Assembly: GCF_000384195.1 (NCBI RefSeq)
Contig: NZ_KB913034.1
Location: forward strand, 783,479-847,478
Direction: 5' to 3'
From: Allobaculum stercoricanis DSM 13633
Lineage (GTDB): Bacteria > Bacillota_I > Bacilli_A > Erysipelotrichales > Erysipelotrichaceae
DNA length: 64,000 nucleotides
The notes under the pieces are model-generated. The model did not search any database and had not been told where the DNA came from. It saw only the letters and a list, made by a program, of their open reading frames with translations. Below are positions 28,769-37,458 of the stretch, piece by piece. A program made the position numbers and the translations under genes. The first letter of the stretch is position 1; each line of letters begins with the position of its first letter.

Positions 28769-30365
28769 AAACGCCGACTACGGAGCCGCCGAGCAATATC
28801 TTCTCTTTGAGCATGACGAGTTTACCATGAAGCCCGTCCTTGATGAAACCGGCAGGCTTATCCCCCGCGAGGACTACCGGCTGTCCACGCTGAACTGCGA
28901 CGGGGAGGATTTTGCCGTTGCGTGTATGCGGGCCAATCTCCGCTATCAGAAAAACCAGCGGCGGGAAGATGTGAAAAGCCACCACTACATCATCAGCTTT
29001 GACCCGCGGGACGGGCCGGACAACGGCCTGACCGTAGACCGGGCGCAGGCGTTGGGGGAACAATTCTGTAAAGAGCATTTTCCCGGCCACCAGGCCCTTG
29101 TCTGCACCCACCCGGACGGGCATAACCACAGCGGCAACATTCATGTGCATATCGTCATAAACAGCCTGCGGATTGAGGAAGTGCCGTTCCTGCCCTACAT
29201 GGACAGGCAGGCCGATACGAAAGTCGGCTGCAAGCACCGATGTACCGACGCTGCCCTGCGCTACTTCAAATCCGAAGTCATGGAGATGTGCCACCGGGAG
29301 GGGCTTTATCAAATCGACCTCTTGAACGGCAGCAAGAACCGCGTCACCGACCGGGAGTATTGGGCGCAGAAAAAGGGACAGGCCGCGCTGGACAAGCAGA
29401 ACGCCCCCATGATTGCCGATAGTATCACGCCCCGGCAGACCAAGTTTGAAACGAACAAGGAGAAGCTGCGGCAGACCCTACGGAAAGCCCTTGCCACCGC
29501 CGCCAGCTTTGACGAGTTTTCCTCTCTGTTGCTGCAGGAGGGTGTGACCGTCAAGGAGAGCCGGGGGCGGCTTTCCTACCTCACGCCGGACAGGACAAAG
29601 CCAATTACCGCCCGGAAGCTGGGCGACGATTTTGACCGCGCCGCTGTCTTTGCCGTTTTAGAGCAAAACGCCGCCAGAGCAGCCGAAGCGCCAGCCAGAT
29701 CCCCCGATCCCCCACGCACCATAAAAGACCGCTTGCAGGTTGCCAGAGCCGAGATAGCCGCCCCGAAACAGGACGGAGTGCAGCGGCTTGTGGACATTGA
29801 GCAGAAAATGGCCGAGGGCAAAGGCCGGGGCTATGAACGCTGGGCGAAGATACACAATCTGAAGCAGGCCGCCAAAACGCTGTCCGTCTACCAGCAATAC
29901 GGCTTTACTTCCCCGGAGCAGTTAGAAGCCGCCGTTGACACCGCCTATCAGAAAATGCGCCAGACCAGCGGCGAACTGAAAGCACTGGAAACGAAGCTGC
30001 AAGGGAAAAAGAAGTTGCAGCGGCAGGTGTTGGCCTACGCCCAGACCAAGGCCGCCCGCGACGGGCTGCGGGCACAGAAATCCGAGAAAGCCCGCGCCGC
30101 ATACCGGCAGGCCCATGAGAGCGATTTTATCATAGCCGACGCAGCAGCCCGGTATTTCAAGGCGCATGGCATTACCAAGCTGCCCGCCCGGAAAGCGTTG
30201 CAGGCCGAGATCGAGCAGCTTATCTCCGAGAAAGACGGCCTGTATAACACCTATCACGAACAGAAACAGCGGTTCAAGGAGTTGCAGACCGTCAAGCGGA
30301 ACATCGACCAGATTTTGCGCCGGGACGAGCCGCACCGCAGAAAGGAGCAGAGCCATGAGCGATAA
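28731..30365 (+). CDS. MobA/MobL-type relaxase
   Basis: A 544-residue MOBP-type relaxase that nicks one strand at oriT and pilots it into a recipient. The GTG start lies inside mobC. The N-terminal domain has H-H-Y-I-I-S-F-D and the metal-binding histidine motif H-N-H-S-G-N-I-H-V-H-I-V-I-N at about residues 132-145. The C-terminal half is rich in lysine, glutamate and alanine and probably forms long coiled coils. No type IV secretion genes occur in the window, so the element would rely on another conjugative element. Confidence 0.92.
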   Translation: MTRLATLKHINSKNADYGAAEQYLLFEHDEFTMKPVLDETGRLIPREDYRLSTLNCDGEDFAVACMRANLRYQKNQRREDVKSHHYIISFDPRDGPDNGLTVDRAQALGEQFCKEHFPGHQALVCTHPDGHNHSGNIHVHIVINSLRIEEVPFLPYMDRQADTKVGCKHRCTDAALRYFKSEVMEMCHREGLYQIDLLNGSKNRVTDREYWAQKKGQAALDKQNAPMIADSITPRQTKFETNKEKLRQTLRKALATAASFDEFSSLLLQEGVTVKESRGRLSYLTPDRTKPITARKLGDDFDRAAVFAVLEQNAARAAEAPARSPDPPRTIKDRLQVARAEIAAPKQDGVQRLVDIEQKMAEGKGRGYERWAKIHNLKQAAKTLSVYQQYGFTSPEQLEAAVDTAYQKMRQTSGELKALETKLQGKKKLQRQVLAYAQTKAARDGLRAQKSEKARAAYRQAHESDFIIADAAARYFKAHGITKLPARKALQAEIEQLISEKDGLYNTYHEQKQRFKELQTVKRNIDQILRRDEPHRRKEQSHER

Positions 30366-30741
30366 CCTGCCCCACATGGACTACCGCCAGCACCGGCGGG
30401 CGCGGCGGCTGGTACATGAGTGCTGTAACTACGATGAGGGGAACTGCCTGCTATTGGACGACGGGGAGCCTTGCGTGTGCGTCCAGAGCATTTCCTTTTC
30501 CCTCATGTGCCACTGGTTCCGTGTGGCTGTCCTGCCCCTTGACGGGGAGCTGGCCGCAGCCCTCTTGTGCCGGGGAAGCCGGAAACGGTGTGCCGTCTGC
30601 GGGGCGGCCTTTGTCCCCAAATCCAACCGGGGAAAATACTGCCCCGACTGCGCCGGGCGCATGAAGAAAATCAAAGCCGCCGAGAGAAAGCGGAAACAAA
30701 GGCAGAGATGTCACGCTTTAGAGCCTTTCAAACCCGCATAA
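30355..30741 (+). CDS. Cysteine-rich VLP domain protein
   Basis: A 128-residue protein that begins within the last codons of the relaxase gene, behind AAAGGAG. It has two cysteine clusters: C-C-N-Y-x-x-G-N-C in the N-terminal part and a zinc-ribbon-like C-A-V-C-G-A-A-F-V-P-K-S-N-R-G-K-Y-C-P-D-C near the end, followed by a basic tail. This is the Cys_rich_VLP arrangement found next to relaxases in mobilizable Firmicutes elements. Its role is unknown; the zinc ribbon and basic tail suggest nucleic-acid binding. Confidence 0.82.
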   Translation: MSDNLPHMDYRQHRRARRLVHECCNYDEGNCLLLDDGEPCVCVQSISFSLMCHWFRVAVLPLDGELAAALLCRGSRKRCAVCGAAFVPKSNRGKYCPDCAGRMKKIKAAERKRKQRQRCHALEPFKPA

Positions 30742-30813
30742 ATCAAGGCTTTTTTCGTGGGTGTCAAAGGGTACGCGATACATTTATCCTTTTCCCCCGG
30801 AAACGGCGTTTTA

Positions 30814-31608
30814 ATGCGTGACAATACGCCAAAATCAACCCGAACACAGGGAGGTGATCCTATCGCTGATTATATCAGGGCAGACACGCGGCTGCCCGCC
30901 TATCTGCCGTATCCCCGTTTCCTGCTGAAAATGGAGATTTCACAGACCGCCAAGCTGCTGTATTCGCTGCTGTTAGACCGTTCCACCCTCTCCCAGAAAA
31001 ACAAGTGGCTGGACGACGAGGGCAGGATTTATATTATCTATCCCATCGCGGAGATAGCAGAAATACTGGATAAAGGCAGCACCACCATCAAGGGGGCGCT
31101 TAATGAACTGGACACGGCGGGGCTGTTGGAACGGGAACGGGGCGGCTTCTCCGCACCGAACCGGCTTTATGTCAAAGTACCGCCAGTGCCACAGGTACAG
31201 TTTTCAGACCAACTGATGGCCGGAAGTCCGCCCCTCATAGAGCCGGAAAACCGTCCTACTGATGGTCAGAAAACCGACCTTATGATGGTCGGAAAACCGT
31301 CCCCTAACCAAACTACTATAAACAACCTTACAGAGAGCCAAACAAAGGGAGTGAGTGGGGGGCCGTCCGCGCCCTATGGCCGATATGGAAATATTTTTCT
31401 GTCACAGACCGAATACGACGAGTTGCAGGCAGAGTACCCTGACAGGCTGGAACGGTTCATCGAGGAAATGAGCCGCTACCTTGCCGCCAACGGGAAAAGC
31501 TACCAGAACTATGCCGCCGCCCTGCGGATATGGGCGGGGAACGACAAAAAGGAAGCCCCTAAAAAGGGCATACCAGACTACTCATGCAAGGAGGGCGAGA
31601 GTTTATGA
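30814..31608 (+). CDS. Replication initiator, RepA N-terminal domain family
   Basis: About 264 residues. The N-terminal half (Y-P-R-F-L-L-K-M-E-I-S-Q-T-A-K-L-L-Y-S-L-L-L-D-R onward) is the RepA_N domain, a winged-helix DNA-binding module, with K-G-S-T-T-I-K-G-A-L-N-E-L in the recognition helix. The middle is a low-complexity linker and the C-terminal part a DnaD-like helical domain. Such proteins start replication of plasmids and of the circular form of some integrative elements. The start is uncertain: ATG 30814 is taken; GTG 30757 is also possible. It overlaps the next gene by four bases (ATGA). Confidence 0.82.
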   Translation: MRDNTPKSTRTQGGDPIADYIRADTRLPAYLPYPRFLLKMEISQTAKLLYSLLLDRSTLSQKNKWLDDEGRIYIIYPIAEIAEILDKGSTTIKGALNELDTAGLLERERGGFSAPNRLYVKVPPVPQVQFSDQLMAGSPPLIEPENRPTDGQKTDLMMVGKPSPNQTTINNLTESQTKGVSGGPSAPYGRYGNIFLSQTEYDELQAEYPDRLERFIEEMSRYLAANGKSYQNYAAALRIWAGNDKKEAPKKGIPDYSCKEGESL

Positions 31609-32447
31609 AGAATGAAATCAACGCGGTTTTGGAGAATATGACGACCACCATCCCGGAGCCGGAGGACTACACCGGCGAGGACGGTTTACTGTACTGCGGC
31701 AAGTGCCGCAAGCCGAAAGAAGCCTATTTTGCGCCGGATAAGGCCGCTATCTTCGGGCGCGACCGCCACCCGGCAGAGTGCGACTGCCAGAGAACCGCCC
31801 GCGAGGAACGGGAAGCCGCCGAAAAGCGGCGCAGACACCTTGACACCGTGGAAGAACTGAAACGCCGGGGCTTTACCGACCCCACCATGCGGGACTGGAC
31901 TTTCGAGAACGACAACGGCAGGAACCCGCAGACCGGGCTTGCCCGCCGGTATGTGGAGCATTGGGAAGATATGCGGACAGACAATATCGGCTGCCTGTTC
32001 TGGGGCGGCGTAGGCACCGGCAAAAGCTACCTTGCAGGCTGTATCGCAAACGCCCTCATGGAGAAAGAAATCCCCGTCCGCATGACGAACTTTGCTCTTA
32101 TCCTCAATGACCTTGCCGCCAGCTTTGAGGGGCGCAACGAGTACATTTCCCGCCTTTGTCGTTATCCGCTGCTGATCCTTGACGACTTCGGCATGGAACG
32201 CGGGACGGAATACGGGCTGGAACAGGTGTTCAATGTGATTGACAGCCGTTACCGCAGCGGCAAGCCGCTGATCGTCACGACCAACCTTACGCTGGACGAC
32301 CTGCACAACCCGGAGGACACCGCCCATTCCCGGATTTATGACCGCCTGCTTTCCATGTGCGTCCCGGTACGCTTTACCGGCGACAACTTCCGGCAGGAAA
32401 CCGCCAAGCGGAAAATGGAGAGCATGAAGAAACTGATTACCGACTGA
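31605..32447 (+). CDS. DnaC-like ATPase (helicase loader)
   Basis: A 280-residue AAA+ ATPase of the DnaC/IstB type. An N-terminal zinc-binding segment has C-x-x-C and C-x-C cysteines (Y-C-G-K-C and E-C-D-C), then Walker A G-V-G-T-G-K-S and Walker B L-L-I-L-D-D-F-G. It presumably loads the host replicative helicase at the site opened by the RepA protein encoded just upstream; the two genes overlap by ATGA. The ATG at 31605 with GGAGGGCGAG is preferred to one seven codons earlier. Confidence 0.88.
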   Translation: MKNEINAVLENMTTTIPEPEDYTGEDGLLYCGKCRKPKEAYFAPDKAAIFGRDRHPAECDCQRTAREEREAAEKRRRHLDTVEELKRRGFTDPTMRDWTFENDNGRNPQTGLARRYVEHWEDMRTDNIGCLFWGGVGTGKSYLAGCIANALMEKEIPVRMTNFALILNDLAASFEGRNEYISRLCRYPLLILDDFGMERGTEYGLEQVFNVIDSRYRSGKPLIVTTNLTLDDLHNPEDTAHSRIYDRLLSMCVPVRFTGDNFRQETAKRKMESMKKLITD

Positions 32448-32461
32448 AAGGAGTATTGCCT

Positions 32462-33430
32462 ATGGCAGATAACAAGCAGCACGACACCCGCACCACCCGC
32501 CGTTATCACCCAGGCTATGAGTGCAAATGGGCGACCAACACCGTCGTTCATATCCTCGAAAACCGAGAGTACACCGGATGTCTGGTGAACTTCAAAACGG
32601 AAAAGCCTTCTTATAAGGTCAAGCACAGCATAGAGAACCCCGTCGAGAAGCAGGCCATTTTCGAGAACCACCATGAGCCGATCATCGACAAGGAAACATG
32701 GGAACGGGTGCAGGAGTTACGCAAACAGCGCAAACGCCCGAACCGCTACGATGAAGTGGGGCTGTTCTCCGGGATTTTGTTCTGCGCCGACTGCGGCCAT
32801 GTGCTGTATCAGCAGCGGTATCAGAACAAAGACCGCAAACAGGACTGCTACATCTGCGGCAGCTACAAGAAGCGCACCCGCAACTGTACGGCGCACTTTA
32901 TCCGCACCGATCTGTTGACCGCTGGTGTCCTGGCAAATCTCCGGCAAGTGACCGAATACGCAGCCAAGCATGAGAGCCGGTTTGTGAAACTACTTGTCCA
33001 GCAGAACGAGATCGGCGGCAAGCGAAAGACCGCCGCAGCCATCAAGCAGCTTGAACAGGCGCAGGAACGCATTTCTGAAATCAGCCGCATTATCAAGCGG
33101 CTGTATGAGGACAATGTAAACGGCAAAATCAGCGATGAGCGTTTCATGGAACTGTCGGCTGACTACGAAGCCGAGCAAGCGGAGCTGAAAAAGAGAGCCG
33201 CCGCCCTGCAAGCCGAACTGGACAAGTCACAGGCAGCTACCGTCAACGCCGAGAAATTTATGGGCATTGTCCGCAAGCACCTTGCCTTTGAAGAACTGAC
33301 CCCCACTCTCTTGCGGGAAATGATCGAGAAAATTGTGGTGCATGAGTGCAGCTATGATGAGAACGGCACCCGCAGGCAGGACATTGAGATTTATTACAGC
33401 TTTGTCGGCAAGATTGACTTGCCCGAATAA
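32462..33430 (+). CDS. Fused remnant: TnpW-like start joined to C-terminal half of a large serine recombinase
   Basis: A 322-residue frame behind AAAGGAG. The first 17 residues (M-A-D-N-K-Q-H-D-T-R-T-T-R-R-Y-H-P) match the beginning of TnpW-like proteins of mobilizable transposons. From there the sequence changes abruptly to the interior of a TnpX-type large serine recombinase: the end of the recombinase domain (V-V-H-I-L-E-N-R-E-Y-T-G), a zinc ribbon (C-A-D-C-G-H ... C-Y-I-C-G-S-Y), a long coiled coil and the usual tail. The catalytic serine domain and part of the recombinase domain (roughly 240 residues) are missing. A deletion of the rest of tnpW and the start of tnpX explains this. It cannot catalyse recombination. 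Confidence 0.82.
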   Translation: MADNKQHDTRTTRRYHPGYECKWATNTVVHILENREYTGCLVNFKTEKPSYKVKHSIENPVEKQAIFENHHEPIIDKETWERVQELRKQRKRPNRYDEVGLFSGILFCADCGHVLYQQRYQNKDRKQDCYICGSYKKRTRNCTAHFIRTDLLTAGVLANLRQVTEYAAKHESRFVKLLVQQNEIGGKRKTAAAIKQLEQAQERISEISRIIKRLYEDNVNGKISDERFMELSADYEAEQAELKKRAAALQAELDKSQAATVNAEKFMGIVRKHLAFEELTPTLLREMIEKIVVHECSYDENGTRRQDIEIYYSFVGKIDLPE

Positions 33431-33438
33431 CCGCCCGA

Positions 33439-33471
33439 CCTATCCGACACAATGGCCAAGTGTCGGATAGG
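33439..33471 (+). terminator. Terminator after the recombinase remnant
   Basis: CCTATCCGACAC pairs perfectly with GTGTCGGATAGG around a nine-base loop. T residues follow ten bases later. Confidence 0.75.
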
Positions 33472-33789
33472 AACGGCAAAATTTTTTGCACTTCTATTGC
33501 TTCTTTATCACACATAAGCAAATTCGCCTGAACATCATCAAAATAGGAAAGCCACAAAGTCTATCTGCGTGAAAAGGGGAAAAAATAGAATACCGTCATA
33601 CTTATATTCTTGTTTGAGATTGTCAATCGGGTAGGGATGTAGTTAAAAGGACACATCTTTTATTTCGTCATGAAAAAATAGAAGAAAAAACATAGTTAAC
33701 TTGAACGCATAAACTGATCGTAAGATTTATAAAGAAAAAATTAGATGAGATAAAGAATGGATTCGAATTGTTTAAAATTTTAATAAGAA
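33472..33789. other. Right junction of the foreign element
   Basis: Sequence turns from GC-rich to AT-rich within this stretch of about 320 bases. In TnpX-type elements the right end lies shortly after the recombinase gene, so the junction is probably between 33480 and 33620. I cannot point to the exact base, and found no matching repeat on the left side. No gene is supported. Confidence 0.4.
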
Positions 33790-33815
33790 AAAAAACACAT
33801 CTTTCGATGTGTTTC
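33790..33815 (-). terminator. Terminator of the tRNA-Leu gene
   Basis: In the minus direction AAACACATC pairs with GATGTGTTT around a four-base loop and is followed by T residues, ten bases after the tRNA 3' end. Confidence 0.85.
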
Positions 33816-33824
33816 GTTTTAAGA

Positions 33825-33911
33825 TGGTGCCGGCGGTGGGACTCGGACCCACACACCCTTGCGGATAACAGATTTTGAGTCTGTCTCGTCTACCAATTCC
33901 GACACGCCGGC
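33825..33911 (-). tRNA. tRNA-Leu (anticodon CAA)
   Basis: An 87-base tRNA with encoded CCA. The acceptor stem pairs GCCGGCG with CGCCGGC. The anticodon stem ACAGA/TCTGT carries the loop CTCAAAA with anticodon CAA at 33875-33877. The long variable arm is that of a class II leucine tRNA, and the T-loop is standard. It stands alone on the minus strand just outside the foreign element. Confidence 0.95.
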
Positions 33912-34181
33912 AAGAATGTAATGTCTTTATTCGGACAACGACTATATTATAGGATTTTTGGATTTCAATCAATAGAAAATTTAATTTTTTTTGAAAAATA
34001 GGCAAAATGAAGTATTCGTATTTCTTATAGTCAGAGATAGAAAGCAAGTGAATGAACATGTCGTGATTGAAAACGAAAAGTTGAATAAATGAGATTAAAC
34101 GATCGTAATGAATTGGGGGACAAGTTTATAGACACTAAAACGTGAAGTATTTATAATGTAAACAAAATTGGAGAACTATTA

Positions 34182-34799
34182 ATGAGACTACATTATAAAA
34201 AAGCATTTAATGGAGATATGAATAGCTTACCTAAACATCCTCATGAGCCCGGAGCAGTAAAATTTAAAGAAATCGATGATTTCAATCAATTATCTATCAC
34301 ATTAAATCTGCTTTCATTTTTATTGTTCATTATTTTATTGATCATTGATGTGCTTACTTTTAAACGTTTTGATTTTACCTCTAAAGCGGGATTGATCGGT
34401 TTATGCTTAAGCTTTTTGGTTCTTATCCCACATGAGTTTTTACATGCAATTTGTTTTAAAGGTGATGTAGAAATGTATACTGCCTTGAATAAAGGAATGT
34501 TATTTGTGACAGGGACAGAAACGTTCAGCAAAAGCCGTTTTGTTTTTATGTCTCTTTTACCGAATCTTGTATTTGGTTTTCTTCCTTGGCTCGTAGCATT
34601 GTTATTCCAGGATTGGAGCATTTCACAAATCCTCATTGTTCTTGGCACTGTGGCGATTGCTCAAGGTATTGGCGATTATTATAATGTATTTAACGCCTTG
34701 ACCCAGATGCCTAAAGGTGCGCGTTGTTACTTATACGGTATGAATACATATTGGTATATGCCTCAACAAAACAAAAAGAATCGAACTCCAGAAAAATAA
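34182..34799 (+). CDS. DUF3267 membrane protein (putative zinc metalloprotease)
   Basis: A 205-residue protein with about four membrane helices. The second carries the zincin motif H-E-F-L-H (residues 86-90), and a later helix has G-D-Y-Y-N, where the aspartate could be the third metal ligand. This is the DUF3267 pattern. These are thought to be membrane-embedded zinc peptidases, but no substrate is known. GGAG precedes the ATG. It stands alone between tRNA-Leu and a gene-free stretch. Confidence 0.8.
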   Translation: MRLHYKKAFNGDMNSLPKHPHEPGAVKFKEIDDFNQLSITLNLLSFLLFIILLIIDVLTFKRFDFTSKAGLIGLCLSFLVLIPHEFLHAICFKGDVEMYTALNKGMLFVTGTETFSKSRFVFMSLLPNLVFGFLPWLVALLFQDWSISQILIVLGTVAIAQGIGDYYNVFNALTQMPKGARCYLYGMNTYWYMPQQNKKNRTPEK

Positions 34800-34811
34800 T
34801 CATTTCAAAAT

Positions 34812-34856
34812 GAATAGCTCTGCTTTGGGAAAGTTCCATATGCAAGGGCTATTTTT
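34812..34856 (+). terminator. Terminator after DUF3267
   Basis: AATAGCTCTGC pairs imperfectly with GCAAGGGCTATT and is followed by a T-rich run. Confidence 0.65.
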
Positions 34857-35788
34857 ATTTTTAAGCTCCTTTTTTTATTGGTCTATTATTAGTGAATTGT
34901 TTGTATAAATTAATCGTTTTTTAATGAACGTACCGGTCGGATGAATGAATGTTGATGAAATAAATTAGATGAAAATGGGGAACAAGCAAAAGTTAGAATG
35001 AAATCGCAATCAGATATTTAATAACAAAATAAGATAGGAAATATTCAATTTAAAATTAGAACTATACATTTAGATGTTTAAGGTTCGATTCTTTCTTTAT
35101 AGATGAAATCTAGGGTTGATTCATGAATAAATGTCTATATTTATCGAATGAAAATTGATCATTTTTTCTGAACGAAAATTAGCGGACCTTGAATTTATGC
35201 TTCACTTTTCGATAACAAACTTTAGTCGTTTTGAAAAGTTTTCTTTGAATCAAAAATCAAAATCTAAATGATCTTTTTTCATAAAACTAAAAAATCTTAT
35301 TGATCGATCAGAAGATGATCTTTCTTAAAGTCTGATTGATTCAAACTCTTTTACATGAAAAGACGAACGAATTTTGTTTGTTAATTCAATTCGCCTATAG
35401 TGTTTGTTTTCCTGAATTTCAAATTTATTAATGATAGAAGTGATGGATGTTTTACATTTGACCAAAAGCAAAAATTTCATTGTGTTAGAGCTGTTTTGTG
35501 TTCTGAGTTCAATTGATTAAATCAATAAAATTTATAAAATTTACAATTTAAATTATTGATGAGTTACAACCATAAACATGTCTACATCAATACTTGTTAT
35601 TCAATTAATCTTGATAAATCAAATAAGGGTCGACTAAAACATAAAAGGATAAACACGATGTATTAAAGCAAGATCATGTATCTGGATTTTTATACATTGG
35701 ATCATGGAAGAAATAAGATTGAAGCATTACTTTTAAAAAATAAAAATGATCGATTTACGTTTTGATTTGGCGTGCTTCATTTGTCTTA

Positions 35789-35852
35789 TTTCAGATTTAT
35801 GAATTTCTGATGCCTGCTGGATTCAGATTTATGAATTACCGATACCTATTGA
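35789..35852. repeat. Two-copy 32-bp tandem repeat
   Basis: TTCAGATTTATGAATT at about 35790 recurs 32 bases later, and the following halves (TCTGATGCCTGCTGG against ACCGATACCTATTG) remain similar. It lies in the gene-free stretch. Confidence 0.55.
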
Positions 35853-36554
35853 TTCAACAAATATAACTTGGATTTTGTATGAATCAAACCGACAAAACAG
35901 CCTATGATTTATTTAAATATCTTTAACAATTCTGAATTGATACTGAAGTATATCTATATTTTGAAAAGATGGATCAAGCTTAAAGGTTAAAATTTTGCAT
36001 GTAGATGTTCTTGTTCTATAGTGCATTTGGTCTTCTAATTTGGGAGGTAGCGCTTCAATCAGATTGGTGTTATTTTTATAGAGTGATCGAGAAACAAAGT
36101 TAAAAACAGAATAAAACAATCTTTATTTTAGTATTTGTATAACGTTTCGAATTTGAAATCGAATTCTTGCTTGATAAAAAAAGGTTGGCCTTTTTAAATG
36201 GATACAATTTGTTTTTTTACGAGTTTTAGATCATGAATTCACACAGATTTATTTAAAGATAGAAATAGCTCAATTTGTGTTTCTTCTAAACTGACTCATC
36301 GTATACAAATTGTGAATTTCCTTATGGTTTCAAACTGTCATGACCAGAATAAAACTTATTTAGATTATGCTTTGTTTTTGAAATTGCTCTTAAATAGAGG
36401 GTAACTTCATTTGAATTTTATTTTGCGAGTTTCAGCTTAGATCATCATGTTCAGCTATAAATTCATAATGAATCAAGATCTAGCGTGTTATTGAATGGAT
36501 CAGCGTAATGACCACAGATTGAAAAGAAGAACAATTGAATGAAAGGAAAAGCTT

Positions 36555-36570
36555 CTCAAAGCGCTTTGAG
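36555..36570. repeat. Perfect 16-bp palindrome upstream of the XRE gene
   Basis: CTCAAAGCGCTTTGAG is a perfect palindrome 180 bases before the regulator gene. It is followed by a second partial copy, TTTCAAAGCTC. It differs from the catabolite-response consensus at the outer bases. Candidate operator or terminator part. Confidence 0.5.
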
Positions 36571-36644
36571 GAACATTTCAAAGCTCTTCTTTAATTAGAT
36601 TCAAAATTGATCAATAAGGAAGAATAATAACGCTTAGTTGAGTG

Positions 36645-36684
36645 GAATAATTGCGTACAACGTAATACCAATACGCAGTTATTC
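36645..36684. promoter_or_regulatory. Inverted repeat in the leader of the XRE gene
   Basis: GAATAATTGCGTA (36645-36657) pairs with TACGCAGTTATTC (36672-36684) with a single G-T position. It lies 66 bases before the start codon, a fitting place for an autoregulatory operator or an RNA stem. Confidence 0.5.
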
Positions 36685-36749
36685 GTGTTTCCAGTACGAA
36701 TGAACTGTAGCGCGACAACGTTAAAGAATTTGAGAAGCAGGGAAAAATT

Positions 36750-37022
36750 ATGTCTAAAAAACCTGCACGCGTTAACCTTGAAGAAGGAAGCCCAGAATAT
36801 TCTGTATTTCATGCCATTCATGAAGCACGCGAGAAACTCAACATTACGCAAACTGAGTTAGCAAGACGTACAGGCATTGATCAAGGAGATATTTCTAAAC
36901 TAGAACGAGGAACTCGTAATCCATCTCTCAAATTGCTTAAACGTTTAGCCCAAGGTCTAGGAATGGAGCTTAAGATTACTTTTGTTCCAATTGAACAAGC
37001 CGAAGAAGCAGAAAATCATTAG
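36750..37022 (+). CDS. XRE-family helix-turn-helix regulator
   Basis: A 90-residue protein with a single Cro/C1-type helix-turn-helix: L-N-I-T-Q-T-E-L-A-R-R-T-G-I-D-Q-G-D-I-S-K-L-E-R. The plan, with a short N-terminal arm and a compact C-terminal end (M-E-L-K-I-T-F-V-P), is like the HigA-type antitoxins. No toxin gene is adjacent on either side, so it is an orphan or a free regulator. It has its own terminator at 37029-37054. The ribosome site is weak (GCAGGG). Confidence 0.82.
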   Translation: MSKKPARVNLEEGSPEYSVFHAIHEAREKLNITQTELARRTGIDQGDISKLERGTRNPSLKLLKRLAQGLGMELKITFVPIEQAEEAENH

Positions 37023-37028
37023 TGTCAT

Positions 37029-37054
37029 AAGCCGGATGAAAATCCGGTTTTTTT
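37029..37054 (+). terminator. Terminator of the XRE gene
   Basis: AAGCCGGAT pairs with ATCCGGTTT around a short loop, followed by T residues. Confidence 0.9.
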
Positions 37055-37458
37055 CTTGATCAAAAATTTTTATTGACAAGCAAAAAATCAATAAAAAATC
37101 GGTTATGATAAATAGAAAGCTTTTTGTGATCGATGATGAAATGAATCGATATAGAATCAAAAATGACTTGATGAACTTAAACGATAAGATCAAGAGATCT
37201 TGTTTATTTACGATATATAAAGGTTTGAACTATAAAAATTTCTTTAAGTACATATGGAATGATTGAAAGAGATTCGCGATCAATATTGTGATTAATTAAA
37301 GAGGATGACAAGGATGGTAAAATAGAATGGATTTTGTTTTACTCAATAAAGAGACAAGACCATTTTACTAGTCGCTTTTATAGAAAATATTTTTTAAAAT
37401 ATAACGTTGAAATTAACGAATGAACAAATAGGCATAAATAGAAAGTTGAGGAACACAC
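37055..37458. other. Intergenic region upstream of mnmA
   Basis: About 400 bases of AT-rich sequence. It must contain the mnmA promoter, but no -35/-10 pair is convincing; TTGACA near 37074 has no -10 box at proper distance. No gene or strong hairpin is seen. Confidence 0.45.

Larger units (their letters stand above)
34863..36640. other. 1.8 kb AT-rich region without recognisable genes
   Basis: All six frames are closed at short intervals. The longest candidate, 68 codons on the minus strand at 35913-36119, lacks a ribosome site and resembles nothing known. A two-copy tandem repeat occurs at 35789-35852 and a perfect palindrome at 36555-36570. For a compact genome with close gene spacing this gap is unusual. 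It could be decayed genes or a regulatory or structural chromosome site. Confidence 0.5.

Noticed and set aside
32357..32461. Longer start of the recombinase remnant inside the DnaC-like gene
   Set aside because: It overlaps the ATPase gene in another frame; the ATG at 32462 has its own ribosome site.
36591..36851. Minus-strand frame of 86 codons opposite the XRE gene
   Set aside because: It overlaps a clearly recognised gene on the other strand and lacks a ribosome site.
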